Shown one piece after another: positions 47,301 through 56,860 of a DNA stretch of 64,000 nucleotides. Source of the stretch: Aptenodytes patagonicus. Its lineage: Eukaryota; Chordata; Aves; Sphenisciformes; Spheniscidae. Below the pieces are notes generated by a model. That model ran no database searches. It worked only from the letters and a program-made list of their open reading frames with translations, and had not been told where the DNA came from. The stretch is from assembly GCF_965638725.1 (NCBI RefSeq), contig NC_134961.1:992001-1056000 (forward strand). The letters are read 5' to 3'. How positions within the stretch are numbered: position 1 is the first letter of the stretch; each line of letters opens with the position of its first letter. Made by a program: the position numbers and the translations under genes.

Positions 47301-49747
47301 GCCCAGGACTGGGCAGCACGGAAGAGGTTTCTTAAATACCGGGGAAGGAGGAAGAGCCTGCTTCCTCGCCGGCAGACCTCCCGCAACCTGCCCCAGCTGC
47401 TCTTCCTGGGAAGAGACCTGAGAAGTGACAGCAAAATACGGAAAGGGGGGGGAAAAAACATGGATTCAGAAGCCAGCCTGGCACCCAGCACCGCCAGGGA
47501 TGGGGCAGGACAGAGGCAGGGGGAGTGGGTGGCACCCACCGGAGCCCTGGCACAAGAGAGAAGCCCGCAGGGTGTCCCCAGGCCGCTGCCGCGGGGTTTG
47601 GGTCGGGCGAGTAGAATTTGGTCCTTCCCACCCCGGTGGCAGGGCAGCCCCTGTCACAGCCCGGCGGGGAAGTCACGCTCGCCTGGACCTCGAGGGAAAC
47701 AAACCCACTGGGGTGTCGGAGCCGCTGCTGCCGCGCTGCTGCTGCCTGGCGAGGAGGCCGAGGGCTCGGCAGGCCCGTGGCAGACGCCTGCTCTGCCCAT
47801 TCTGCCCGCTCGCGTCCGCTGCTGCCCACAACTAGTGCTCTGGTTTGCACCGGTGGGCAGGGGAGGCATGGCCGTGCAGGCAGGGTGTCCCCAAGCTTGC
47901 AGGGCAGGGTGCCCCGAGCTCCTTGAGGTCACAGGCAGGGTGTCCCTGAGCTCGCAAGCAGGGTATCCCCGAGCTCGCAAGCAGGGCATCCCCAAGCTCG
48001 CAGGCAGGGCATCCCCAAGCTCACTAAGCTTGCAGGCAGGCTGTCCCCAAGCTCACAGGCAGGGTATACCCAAGTACACAGGCAGGGTGCCCCTGAGCAC
48101 CCTGAGCTCGCAGGCAGGGTGTCCCCCAGCACCCCGAGCTTGCAGGCAGGGCACCCCTGAGCTCACAGGGAGGGTATCCTCGAGCTCACAGGCAGGGCAT
48201 CCCCCAGCTCCTGGAGCTCGCAGGCAGGGCGTCCCCAAGCTCACAAGGCAGGGTGTCCCTGAGCTCCCAGAGCTCCAGGCAGGGTGTCCCAGAGCTCGGG
48301 GCGGTGGAAAGGCAGCGAGGCTCCCCCAGAGCTCTGCCCCATGCCGGGGGCGGGTGTGGGGCCGCGCAGCCCCCCAGCCCTGGGCAGGATGGCCGCATTT
48401 CCCTGCCCCAAGGTGGTTGCCCTCCCACCCAGGCCACGGGCCCACGCCGGGCCACAGCCACCCGCAGTGACTAACGCGGGGACCCCGGCGAAGCTGCCCC
48501 ACCGCCCTGGGGTCCCTGCCCCACAGCTGCACCCCCCGGGGGCCTCGGGTGTGGGCACCCCCCGAGCATCAGCGGGACGCAGCCCCCCCCTACCCCAGGT
48601 GAGCCCGTGGGGCAGCGGGGAGGTGGGGCAGGGCCGCGGGGTCCCCATGGGGCAGGGCTGCCCCCAGGGGGGAGCGTGCGGGCCGGGGCAGGACTGCCCC
48701 ACAGCGGGGCTGGGCCTGGAGGGGCCGCGGCTGCCCCACAGGGCCCCGAGGGGCCCGGGCCGCCCCACACGTGTAGTGGGGCCTGGCTGCCGAGAACTGC
48801 CCCCGCAGCGGGGCTGGGCCCCGAGGGGCCTGAGCTGCCCCACAGGGACCTCCACGGGCCCGGGCTGCCCCACAGGGCCCCTCGGGGCCCGGGTCGGCCC
48901 CCACGCGCGGCAGGGCCCGGCCGCTCAGGGCCGCCTCACGGCGGGGCAGGGCCCGGAGGGGGGGGGGGCGGGGGGAGGCGGGAATCCTGTGCCGCCCCAC
49001 GGGTCCCGGAGCGCCGAGGGCCGCCCCGCGTGGCCCCGAGGGGCCTGTGCCGCCCCCCACGCGTGGCGGGGGCCCGCCCGCCCGCCGCCTCCCCGCCAGG
49101 CCCCGCCGGCTGGGAGCAGCCCAGTGGCTCCGGCCCCATCCCCGGCCGGCGGGGAGGGGGGTGTCCCCCGATCCGCCGGGGCTCCCCCCGCCCCGCGTCG
49201 CCGGGCTTTGTGCCGCCGCCTCCCCGCACTACATGTCCCGGCAGCCCCGGCCACGACCCGCCTCCTCCGGGAGGGCTGCAGAGTCACGGCCAGGCCCGGC
49301 AGTAAACACACACCTCCCCCCCCCTCCCCCCCACGCACACCCCGCCGGACTCCCCCCCCCAACCCCTTTAAACGGCCCCCCCCCCCCTTCCAAAAACCCA
49401 CCCACGTCCCCCCACGGAGGAGGGGGGGGGGGGGCGAGCGGGCGGGCGGCGCCTCCCCCCCTCCCGGCCACGCGCGGCCGCCCGGCCCCATGTGCGCGGC
49501 CGGGACCACGTGCGGGCGGTGGGGCTGCGGCGGCCGCGCTGCGCTCCCCCCCCCATCAACCCGCCTCCCCAAAACCCCCTAAAACCGCCATTTTTTTCGG
49601 GGGGGGGGAGCTTTTTCCCCCCACGCCGGGGTTCCCCCCTTCTCCCCCGCGCCCCCACCTGCAGAGCCCGCCGATGACCTCCTTCTCGGATTTCCTGAAG
49701 TGCTGCAGGGAGGGCACCTTCTGGGCCGGCACCATGAAGTACTCCAT
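41185..49747 (-). CDS. TFAP4: Transcription factor AP-4 (TFAP4), complete coding region in seven exons
   Basis: TFAP4 is a nuclear bHLH-leucine-zipper factor that homodimerises and binds the E-box CAGCTG. Coding exons (minus): 49659-49747, 44972-45137, 44336-44434, 43601-43771, 43156-43293, 41498-41656, 41185-41379. They sum to 1017 bp and give 338 aa, exactly the known family length. Layout: conserved N-terminus MEYFMVPAQKVPSLQHFRKS; basic region and helix-loop-helix about 43-105 (RRIRREIANSNERRRMQSIN); first zipper about 100-120; the nuclear-type basic stretch SPKRRRAEDKDEGIGSPDIW; second zipper with the QQ-rich QVQLQQQQEQVRLL segment; Pro/Ser/Thr-rich tail; acidic C-terminus ending EEPSGDGELP. 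All splice sites are GT-AG. The frame upstream of the start is open to a further ATG (see the separate entry), so an N-terminal extension is conceivable, but the chosen start matches the family. Confidence 0.98.
41498..41656 (-). CDS. TFAP4: TFAP4 coding exon 6
   Basis: 159 bp, phase 0-0: LLPSHAPPAPTHHPTVIVPA to SRQNLDTIVQ, the Pro/His-rich linker. The acceptor is TTGCTTCTCTCCCCAG and the donor TCAG|GTAAAG. Confidence 0.96.
43156..43293 (-). CDS. TFAP4: TFAP4 coding exon 5
   Basis: 138 bp, phase 0-0: VRSLEAHMYPEKLKVIAQQV and QLQQQQEQVRLLHQEKLERE. This is the end of the second zipper and a Gln-rich coiled coil. The acceptor is CTCGGCCGGCAG and the donor CCAG|GTGAGT. Confidence 0.97.
43601..43771 (-). 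CDS. TFAP4: TFAP4 coding exon 4
   Basis: 171 bp, phase 0-0: EFSGSSPKRRRAEDKDEGIG to KERSVRMMLEEQ. It carries the basic KRRR cluster and the start of the second leucine zipper. Mammals have ELSGSSPK; here Leu is Phe. Confidence 0.97.
44336..44434 (-). CDS. TFAP4: TFAP4 coding exon 3
   Basis: 99 bp, phase 0-0: AAILQQTAEYIFSLEQEKTR and LLQQNTQLKRFIQ. This is helix 2 running into the first leucine zipper. The acceptor is CTCTCCCGCAG and the donor CCAG|GTAGCG. Confidence 0.97.
44972..45137 (-). CDS. TFAP4: TFAP4 coding exon 2, basic region and helix 1
   Basis: 166 bp, phase 2-0: LANIPLTPETQRDQERRIRR onward to IPHTDGEKLSK. It contains the DNA-contacting basic residues EIANSNERRR. The acceptor is CCTCTCTCACAG and the donor CAAG|GTGAGC. 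Identity to mammalian AP-4 is essentially complete. Confidence 0.97.
46437..46845. repeat. ~30-bp minisatellite in TFAP4 intron 1
   Basis: About thirteen units built on GGATCCCAGCTCAGCCCAGG plus GGGATGGGGAA, with variants carrying TCATCCAAACAGGA or TCATCCTGGAGGGA. Variants recur in blocks, giving a higher-order pattern; for example a block of about 115 bp near 46530 is repeated near 46645. Confidence 0.95.
47875..48300. repeat. ~23-bp minisatellite in TFAP4 intron 1
   Basis: About eighteen units built on CAGGCAGGGTGTCCCCAAGC plus TCG, with length variants of 17-34 bp. Nearly every unit carries an AGCTC or AGCTT core. Confidence 0.93.
49659..49747 (-). CDS. TFAP4: TFAP4 coding exon 1
   Basis: 89 bp from ATG at 49747: MEYFMVPAQKVPSLQHFRKS and EKEVIGGLC, ending in a split Ser codon at the donor GCAG|GTGGGG. 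The start matches the family N-terminus. Upstream is GC-rich leader. Confidence 0.96.
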
Positions 49748-49779
49748 GCCGGGGCGGCGCGGGGGGGGGGCGGCCGGGC

Positions 49780-49781
<2 letters not shown>

Positions 49782-49811
<30 letters not shown>
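49782..49811. repeat. (GGCTCC)5 hexanucleotide repeat in TFAP4 leader
   Basis: Five perfect hexamers 35-64 bp upstream of the TFAP4 start codon. On the minus strand, in frame with TFAP4, they would read (Pro-Glu)n. Confidence 0.95.
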
Positions 49812-49815
<4 letters not shown>

Positions 49816-50036
49816 GCCTCTGCCTGCGGCTCAAGGCGGGAAACAGCTGGTGCGAGCGCGGCGGCTCCCGCCCGCCGCCTCCCCCCGCCCGCCCGCCCGC
49901 CCCCGGCGGCGCCGCCTCCGCCAGCCACCGGCCCATGTAAACAAAGGACGGCGCGGGGAGGGGGGGGGGAAGGGGGAATGGGAGAGGGAGCGATCCCCGG
50001 CGCCACCCCCCGCGCGGGGGTACCGGGGGGGTTCTT

Positions 50037-51370
50037 CCGTCCCATCCTATCTCGTCCCATCCCATCCCGACCCCGTCCTGTCCCCGTCCCATCTCATCCC
50101 ATCCCGACCTGTCTTGTCCCCAGCACATCCTATCCTGTCCTACCCTATCCCGTCCTGCCCTGTCCCCATCCCATCCTGTCCTGTCCCCGTAACATCCTAT
50201 ACCCATCCCACCTCATCCCATCCTGCCCCAGCCCCAACCCATCCTGTCCCGTCTCATACTATCCCATCCTATCCCATGCCATCCTATCCTGACCTGTCTT
50301 GTCCTAATACCATCCTATCCTGTCCCATCCTGTCCTGTCCTGTCCCTATCCCGTCCTATCCTATCCTGACCTGTCTTGTCCCCATCCCATCCTATCCCAT
50401 CCTGTCCCCATGCCATCCTGTGCCATCCTGTCCAACCTCATCCGATCCTGTCCCATCCCATCCCATCCTATCCCATTCTGTCCTGTCCCCATCCCATCCT
50501 ATCCCATCCCATCCCATCCTGCCCTATCCCCATCCAATCCCATCCCATCCTATCCCGTCCTGTCCCCATGCCATCCTGTTCCATCCTGTCCAACCTCAAC
50601 CGATCCTGTCCCATCCCATCCCGTCCCATCCCATTCTGTCCTGTCCCCATCCCATCCTATCCCATCCCATCCCATCCTGCCCTATCCCCATCCAATCCCA
50701 TCCCATCCTATCCCATCCCATCCCATCCTGTCCCCATGCCATCCTGTTCCATCCTGTCCAACCTCAACCGATCCTGTCCCATCCCATCCCATTCTGTCCT
50801 GTCCCCATCCCATCCTATCCTATCCCATCCCATCCCATCCTGTCCCCATGCCATCCTGTTCCATCCTGTCCAACCTCATCCGATCCTGTCCCATCCCGTC
50901 CCATCCCATTCTGTCCTGTCCCCATCCCATCCTATCCTATCCCATTCCATCCCATCCTATCCCATCCTGTCCCCATGCTATCCTGTTCCATCCTGTCCAA
51001 CCTCATCCGATCCTGTCCCATCCCATCCTGTCCTGTCCCCATCCTATCCTGCCCTATCCCCATCCCACCCTGTCCCATCCAGTCCTATCCCTATGCTATC
51101 CTATCCCATCTTATCCCATCCTGCCCTGTCCTATCCCTGTACCATCTTGTCCCACCCTATCCTAATCCTATCCTATCCTGTCCCGTCCTGTCCCCATCTC
51201 ATCCATCCCATCCCCATCCCATCCTCTCCCGTCCCATCCCACCCCATCCCATTCCATCCTGCCCTATCCCCATCCCATCCCACCCCACCCTATCCCATCC
51301 TGGCCTGTCCTATCCCCGTCCCATCCTGTTCCATCCCATCCCCTCCCATCCCTTTCCATCCCGGCCACTC
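50037..51370. repeat. Pentanucleotide satellite (CCATC/CCTGT family)
   Basis: About 1.3 kb made almost wholly of 5-bp units such as CCCAT, CCTAT, CCTGT and CCCAC. A landmark string (CCATGCCATCCTGTTCCATC followed by CTGTCCAACCTCA) recurs near 50407, 50566, 50733, 50845 and 50972, so a higher-order unit of roughly 110-165 bp has been amplified. The minus strand is G-rich with many GGG runs. Six-hundred-residue open frames across it follow from a repeat lacking stop triplets and are not genes. Confidence 0.97.
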
Positions 51371-51439
51371 CCGCCCCGCCCCGGGGTGCTGGGCCCCCTC
51401 CTCTGCCCCACGGTGGGCCACAGCCCATGGCCCCGCTGC

Positions 51440-51800
51440 ACCGGGGTGCTCAGGGGGCAGGGGACGGGGGCTGCCGGGGGGGCTCAGGGAGGCTGCCAGG
51501 GGCCGGCGGGGGGGGGTGTCACAGCAGCCTTGGGGCTGCCATGGGGCCCAGGGGTTTGGGGGTGACAAGGGTGACGTGGCTGGCAGGGACCGTGGGGGCT
51601 GGCGAGGGGCTTTGGGGGCTGACGGGGGCTGTGGGGACTGGGGGGGGGGGGCGCTGGGGACTGGCAGGGGCCATGGGGGCTGGCGGGGGCCACAGGGGTC
51701 GGCAGGGGGGGCACAGGGCTGGCAGGGGGCTCTGGGGGCTGAGGGGGGGCTTTGGGGACTGGCAGGGGGGCAGGGGTTGTGGGGGCTGGCAGGAGCCGTG
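51440..51800. repeat. Degenerate G-rich minisatellite
   Basis: About a dozen loose units of 25-35 bp built on GGGGGCTGGCAGGGGCCATG. The G-rich plus strand has many GGG/GGGG runs suited to quadruplex formation. Confidence 0.8.
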
Positions 51801-52874
51801 CGGGACCTCAGGGACCCCCCGGGCCCCGCGGGGGGGCAGGCGACCCCCGCTCCCCCCTGCCCAAAGCCCCCTCCTGCACTGCCTGTGTGGGGCCAGGGCC
51901 AGCCAGGGCCACCAGAGCGGGGACATGGGGAGCCACCGAGGGGGGGGGGGGGTTCCCGGAGCTGGCCTGGCACCCCGGGCAGGCAGGATCCAGCCCTGCG
52001 GTGCAGGGTGGGCGCATCCCCAGCGCCCCCCCCCCCCCCCCGAGCCCCCCCAGCCCAGCCCTGCTCGGGAGCTGGCAGGACAGGTTCTGCCTGGTCCCTG
52101 CCTGTCCCCGTCCCGCTGGGCCCCCTGCCCATCCCTCTGCGGGAGGCCTCACCGCCGGGGGCTGGGGCGTCCCCCCACGGCGCAGGGACACCCGTGTGTG
52201 TGTCCCCCCCCCACCGTGTCTCCCCCAGGCTGGCCGGTGGCCAGGTGCTGGCAGCCAGCGCTCCGGCAGGGATCTGGCCAGGCCGCGGCATCGCCCGGCT
52301 GCTCAGCGTGGGCAGTCGGCCACCGTCCGGAGCTGGGGGGCATGAAGGGACCCCCGCCCTCTGCCGTGGCCCCCCGTCACCCCCCATGGCTACCTGCCAC
52401 CCCCGGAGCACCCCACACCGCTGCCAAGTAGCCGGAGGAGTCCCCAAAACCGTGCTGGCAGCTGTCCCTGCCTGCCTCCTGCCTGTGTGCGGCAGGGGAC
52501 AGGGGTGTCCCCGGGGTGGGGGGCCCGCGCCCCCCATCTGGGAGGACTTTGGGACGGGGGGCGTGGGGTGACGTTGGTGCCCGGTGAAGGGGCGCCGGTG
52601 GCCCGAAGGGAAGCGAGGCTGGGGACACCGAGCCACCCTGTCACCGCTGCATGTCCCCGTCCCCACCGGGGCCACCATCGCTGTGGGTGGCATCAAAGCC
52701 CCCCCCGCACGCCCCCCCCCCCCCAGAGGCACCTCAGCCCATTTCCATATTTGGTTTTGGGGGGGGGGCAGAGACATCGGGGTTCAACCCCCCCCCATTT
52801 TGGGGGAAAAAACCTCAAAAAAGGGAATAAAGGATGAAAGCGTGGTGGCAGCAGCTCCGCAGCCACCGGCCCGG

Positions 52875-52910
52875 GGAGGAGGAGGAGGAGGAGGAGGAGG
52901 AGGAGGAGGT
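52875..52910. repeat. (GGA)n trinucleotide repeat
   Basis: Twelve perfect GGA/GAG units immediately left of the 116-140-bp array. Confidence 0.95.
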
Positions 52911-53378
52911 CGCTGCTGGGGACACAGCTGCTGCCCCGCCCCGCAAATAAAACACGGGTGGGGTGTGATTTCAGCCACCCGCGTGGGACAGTGCTGCCCC
53001 CCCTCCCCCCCCCGCGCCGTGTGTCCCCCCCCACTTTTATGGCGGGGCTGTCGGGGACACAGCAGCTGCGCCCCCCCCCCCGCAAAAAAAAACACGGGTG
53101 GGGTGTGGCTTCGGCCACCCGCGTGAGAGAGTGCTGCCCCCCCCCCCCCCGTGTGTCCCCCCATTTTGTGGCGGGACTGTCGGGGACACAGCAGCTCCCC
53201 CCTCCCAAAAAACCCTCACGGGTGGGGTGCGACTTCGGCCAACCGCGTGGGACAGTGCCGCCCCCCCCCCCCCCCTTTTGTGGCGGGGCTGTCGGGGACA
53301 CAACAGCTGCGCCCCCCGCCCCGCAAAATCCCCACGGGTGGGGCGTGCCCCCGGCCACCCGCGTGGGCCAGCCCCCCC
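52911..53378. repeat. GC-rich tandem array, 116-140-bp units
   Basis: Three full units start at 52954, 53094 and 53218 (140, 124 and 116 bp), with a partial unit on each side. Each opens ACGGGTGGGGTGTG, has GGCCACCCGCGTGGGACAGT and ends GGCTGTCGGGGACACAGCAG. Length differences are mostly in C homopolymers. Confidence 0.93.
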
Positions 53379-53604
53379 GCCCCGCGGGCCCCGGGGAGGG
53401 AGTTCCCCCCCCCCCGGTGAGGGCTGCAGCATCCGGGCCGGCCCCGCCACATCCTGCCGCCGGAAGGAGCCGCGGCCCCGGCGCCCCGGGACAACCCCCC
53501 CGGGGGTGACGTCATGCGGAGGCCCCCGCCAGGCGTGACGCCAGCCGCGCTCTGTGACATCACGCGGCGGGCGGGCGGCGCCGCTCCTGCGGGGAGGGGG
53601 ATCT

Positions 53605-53704
53605 NNNNNNNNNNNNNNNNNNNNNNNNNNNNNNNNNNNNNNNNNNNNNNNNNNNNNNNNNNNNNNNNNNNNNNNNNNNNNNNNNNNNNNNNNNNNNNNN
53701 NNNN
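53605..53704. other. Assembly gap (100 N)
   Basis: Exactly 100 Ns, a conventional gap of unknown size. It is flanked by CpG-rich sequence on the left and a GGA run (53705-53730) on the right, so it probably hides a GC-rich or GGA-repeat stretch, possibly with GLIS2 promoter sequence. Confidence 0.98.
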
Positions 53705-56489
53705 GGAGGAGGAGGAGGAGGAGGAGGAGGATGCTGCCGCCCGCCCGCCACCGCCACCACCACCGGGGGGGGGGGACACCCTCCCGGGAAGCCGCTTCAC
53801 AGCCCCGGGGGGAGCGCCGGGACCCTGCCCCGGGGGGGTGCGGGGCTGCGGGGGGGTCCCAGGCCGGGCACCTGCAGCTCCCCCCCCCGCCGTGGGGGTG
53901 GGTTGGGGGGGGGGGGCGGACGTGGCCTCGCTGCAGCCCCGGGCACTGGAGGGGGGGTGAGGGGGAGGCGGCAGGAGCGCGGGGCTCCCCGGGGACGCAC
54001 AGGGTGGGTGGTGGGGGTGTGCAGAGGGGGGAGCCCCACTGCCCACCGGGTGCCGGGGGGGTGGCCGTCACCCGCTGTCCCCCCGCACCCGGGGCGGGTC
54101 TCTGACCTTGGCCGCGGGGCGGGGGCTGCGGTGCGGCGGGGGACGTGCTCCGTGCCTCTGCCTGGCCACGGGCCACCCCCCGGGGACCCACCAGTGTCTC
54201 CACTGTTTCGGGAGGGCGAAGGGGTGGCTTTGGCCGGGGGCCATAGGGCAGCCCCGTCCTGGCCCCACGCTGGCGGTGCCACTGCCCGTCAGCCACCGGT
54301 CACCCCCAGTCCCCATGACCGGGGGCCGCTGGTCCCACGGCCTCATGGTGCCGAGGTGTGGGGTGGCCGAGCCCAGGCTGTGCCGGCACGGGGGGTTTTG
54401 GGGGGCCCATCTGGGGTGACCCCCTCCCTGAGGCACCAGCAGCAGGGGCCAAGGGCTGCCACAAATTGTCCCCAATGTCCCCGAGCACTGCTGCAGGGGC
54501 TTGTCCCCTGCCCTGAGTGGAGAAACCCTTCTGCAAGTGGCCACCTCCCCTTGCCTTTGTGTCACCCTGCTGTGACCACATCCCCCCCAGCCCGGTGTCC
54601 CCATGTCCCCCCAACCCAGGCCCGTGCGGCTGCCAAGCCTGAGGGTCTGATCCGCTGGGCGGTTGGGGACCAGCCTTGCTCCCGTCCCCGTGCGGTCCGG
54701 CCGTGTTCCCGCGTGGAGGTGGCAGGGTGCGTGACGCTGGTGGCACTGCCGTGGGGCTGCTCCCCGGGGAGTGGGCTGGTCTTGGCCCCCCACCAGGGTC
54801 CCCGTGGTCGCCATGCGCCTGGGAAGGGGGGGACCATGGAACCGGCCTCGGCTCGGGGACCAGGGGGCAGAACCATGGCCGCTTCTGGGGACGCCTTTGG
54901 GGACGGCCGTCAGCCCGGGTGGTGCGGGGCAGTGGGTGCCATGGGGATGGTGACAAGCTGGAGCCACCAGCAGGACGTGGCCCCCCAGCCCCGGCGGGCA
55001 CCACTGGGCTCCGGTGAGGAGCGGCAGTGCCAGCGCCACCCGCAGTGGGACGAGATGGGGCGGTGGGTCCCACGGTGGCCGTGTCCTGTCAGCGGCTGTG
55101 GGGATGGTGACCCGGGCAGTGGCGGCGGTGCAGACCCAGGCAGCAGGGCCAGATCCTGCAAACCCACACACGCCGCCCCAGCATGGGGGGCTTCCGGGCC
55201 TGCCCAACCTTTGCGGCGGTGCCAGCCTGCCGCTGCCAGCCCTGCCAAGTGCCGGCAGAGCCGTGCCGCCACTGTGGTGGTGGTGGGGGGGGGGGGCCTG
55301 AGCCCTGCCTGCCCTCAGCGCTGGCACTGCTCCCAGCTCGCCAAGCCCGGGGGTCACCGTCCCCTCTCAGGCCCGGTGCTGGCATCCCTCGCCGCCGCCA
55401 TCCCCGAGCCCACCGTGCCGCCGGCAAGTCTCTGCCCTGTGCCCCCCCCCCCCCGCTATTCCTGGCGGGTTTTGTGCTGCAGCTGGGGCCGGGACGACGA
55501 CGACGACGACACCCCGGCCATGCCAGCAGCGGGGTGGCCCAAGAGACCTGGCACCCCGCCGGCTGCACCGGGGTCACCCCGGGTCCCCCAGCCGTGCCGG
55601 CTGGCCGGGCAGCCGTGGGGGGCCTGGTGGCCCCCAGGGGAACCCCAGCCCGGCCGGTGGAGCTGGGTGGGGGGGCGTGTGGGGGGGGGGGCTTCCCCCC
55701 GTGCCCCGGTTTCTGTCCCAGCGGCCCCCGCCCGGACCGGGAAGCCCCTGGGCCCAGCGCCGCGCCGGACTGGTTTGAACTGGCATGGCGGGGGGGGGCT
55801 CGCTGGGCGGCCGGAGGGGAAGCTGGGCTGGGGCCGGGCTGGCAGCGCCTGGCGCGGGCAGGAGAGGCCTGGGGGGGGGGGGGGAGAGCAGGCAGGAGCA
55901 GGCAGGGGCCTCGCGCGGGGGCCGCAGGTGCTGGGGCGGCCGGCCAAGCCACCGCGGGGCTGGTCCCGGTCCCCGTCCCCATCCCGGCGGGGCCCCCGCG
56001 GCGCCCCGGCCCCGAGTGGGGCCGGTTCCCAGGAGCGCCGGCGGGGCCGCGTGGTTTGGCAGCTGCCCGCCCGCGGCCGCGCTGGGAGCCGTGGCGTCAG
56101 CGGCTGGAGGCCCCTTTCCCACCCGCCGCCCCACCCGGGGTCGGCCGTGGGCCCCCCCCCCTCCGCCCGGCACCGCCCGCCCCGGGACACCCTCCCCCCG
56201 CCCCCCCCCCGCAACTCCGTCCTCTGGGGACGTGGGGACACGGCCACCACGGTGGGACCAGCCCCAACGCCTCGCCCGGCCCCCCTGCGGGACCCCCATC
56301 TCTGGAGGGTCTGGGGGGCTGCCGGGGCCCTGTCCCGCTTCCTTGGCTGGGGGTCCCGCTCCGACATCCCAGCTGTGGGGTCCTGCCCCCCCCGTCCGTC
56401 CGTCTGTCCTCGAGCTGTGCCACCAGGCTGTGGGGCACATGGGGGGTGGCTGGAGGCCGAGAACCATGGGGGGCTTGGGGCGGGGACCC

Positions 56490-56860
56490 CCTACGGGGCA
56501 GGCCCTGCTGTGGGGCGCAGGGTGAGGACCCCCTGGAGGGCAGGGACCCTGCTGTGGGGCAGGCCCCATGGCTGTGGGGGCTCAGGAGGGTGGCTCTGCC
56601 ACAAGGGATGGGACCCTGCTATGGGGCAGGCCCCACAGCTATGGGAGGAGGTGGAGGCTCAGGCAGGGACCCCCCCATTGGAGATGAGGGACCCTGCTAT
56701 GGGGCAGGGAGGCCCCATGGCCACAGGGGGCTCAGGGCGATGTCCCCCCCGCGGGGCAGGGAAGCCCGCTACAGGGCAGCTCCTCCCGCCATGGGAGCTT
56801 GGGACAGGGACCCCCCATGGGGCTGGCCCCACGGCCAGGATGGGGGCACCACTGCTGTGG
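56490..56860. repeat. Degenerate minisatellite upstream of GLIS2
   Basis: Four to six diverged units of about 60-90 bp sharing GACCCTGCTGTGGGGCAGGC and CCCATGGCTGTGGGGG. It lies 1.3-1.7 kb before the GLIS2 start codon. Confidence 0.75.

Larger units (their letters stand above)
45138..49658 (-). other. TFAP4 intron 1
   Basis: 4.5 kb with GT-AG ends. Its exon-1-proximal 1.3 kb is a CpG island with two CACGTG sites (49507-49512, 48768-48773). Two minisatellites occupy 46437-46845 and 47875-48300. No nested gene is recognised. Confidence 0.88.
48300..50036. promoter_or_regulatory. TFAP4 promoter CpG island
   Basis: Very CpG-dense sequence covering TFAP4 exon 1, its leader and the start of intron 1. 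Within it are CAGCTG (49844-49849, the AP-4 recognition motif itself), GTAAACAAAG (49937-49946, forkhead type), CACGTG (49507-49512 and 48768-48773) and a GGCTCC hexamer run (49782-49811). The exact transcription start is not visible; there is no TATA box. Confidence 0.75.

Noticed and set aside
46437-48300. CRISPR-like look of the two minisatellites in TFAP4 intron 1
   Set aside because: Units are contiguous with no unique spacers, and the host is a vertebrate.
49700-52571. Plus-strand open frames of 621 and 731 codons, mostly His-Pro-Ile-Leu-Ser repeats
   Set aside because: They are the pentamer satellite read in frames without stop triplets; nothing outside the repeat is protein-like.
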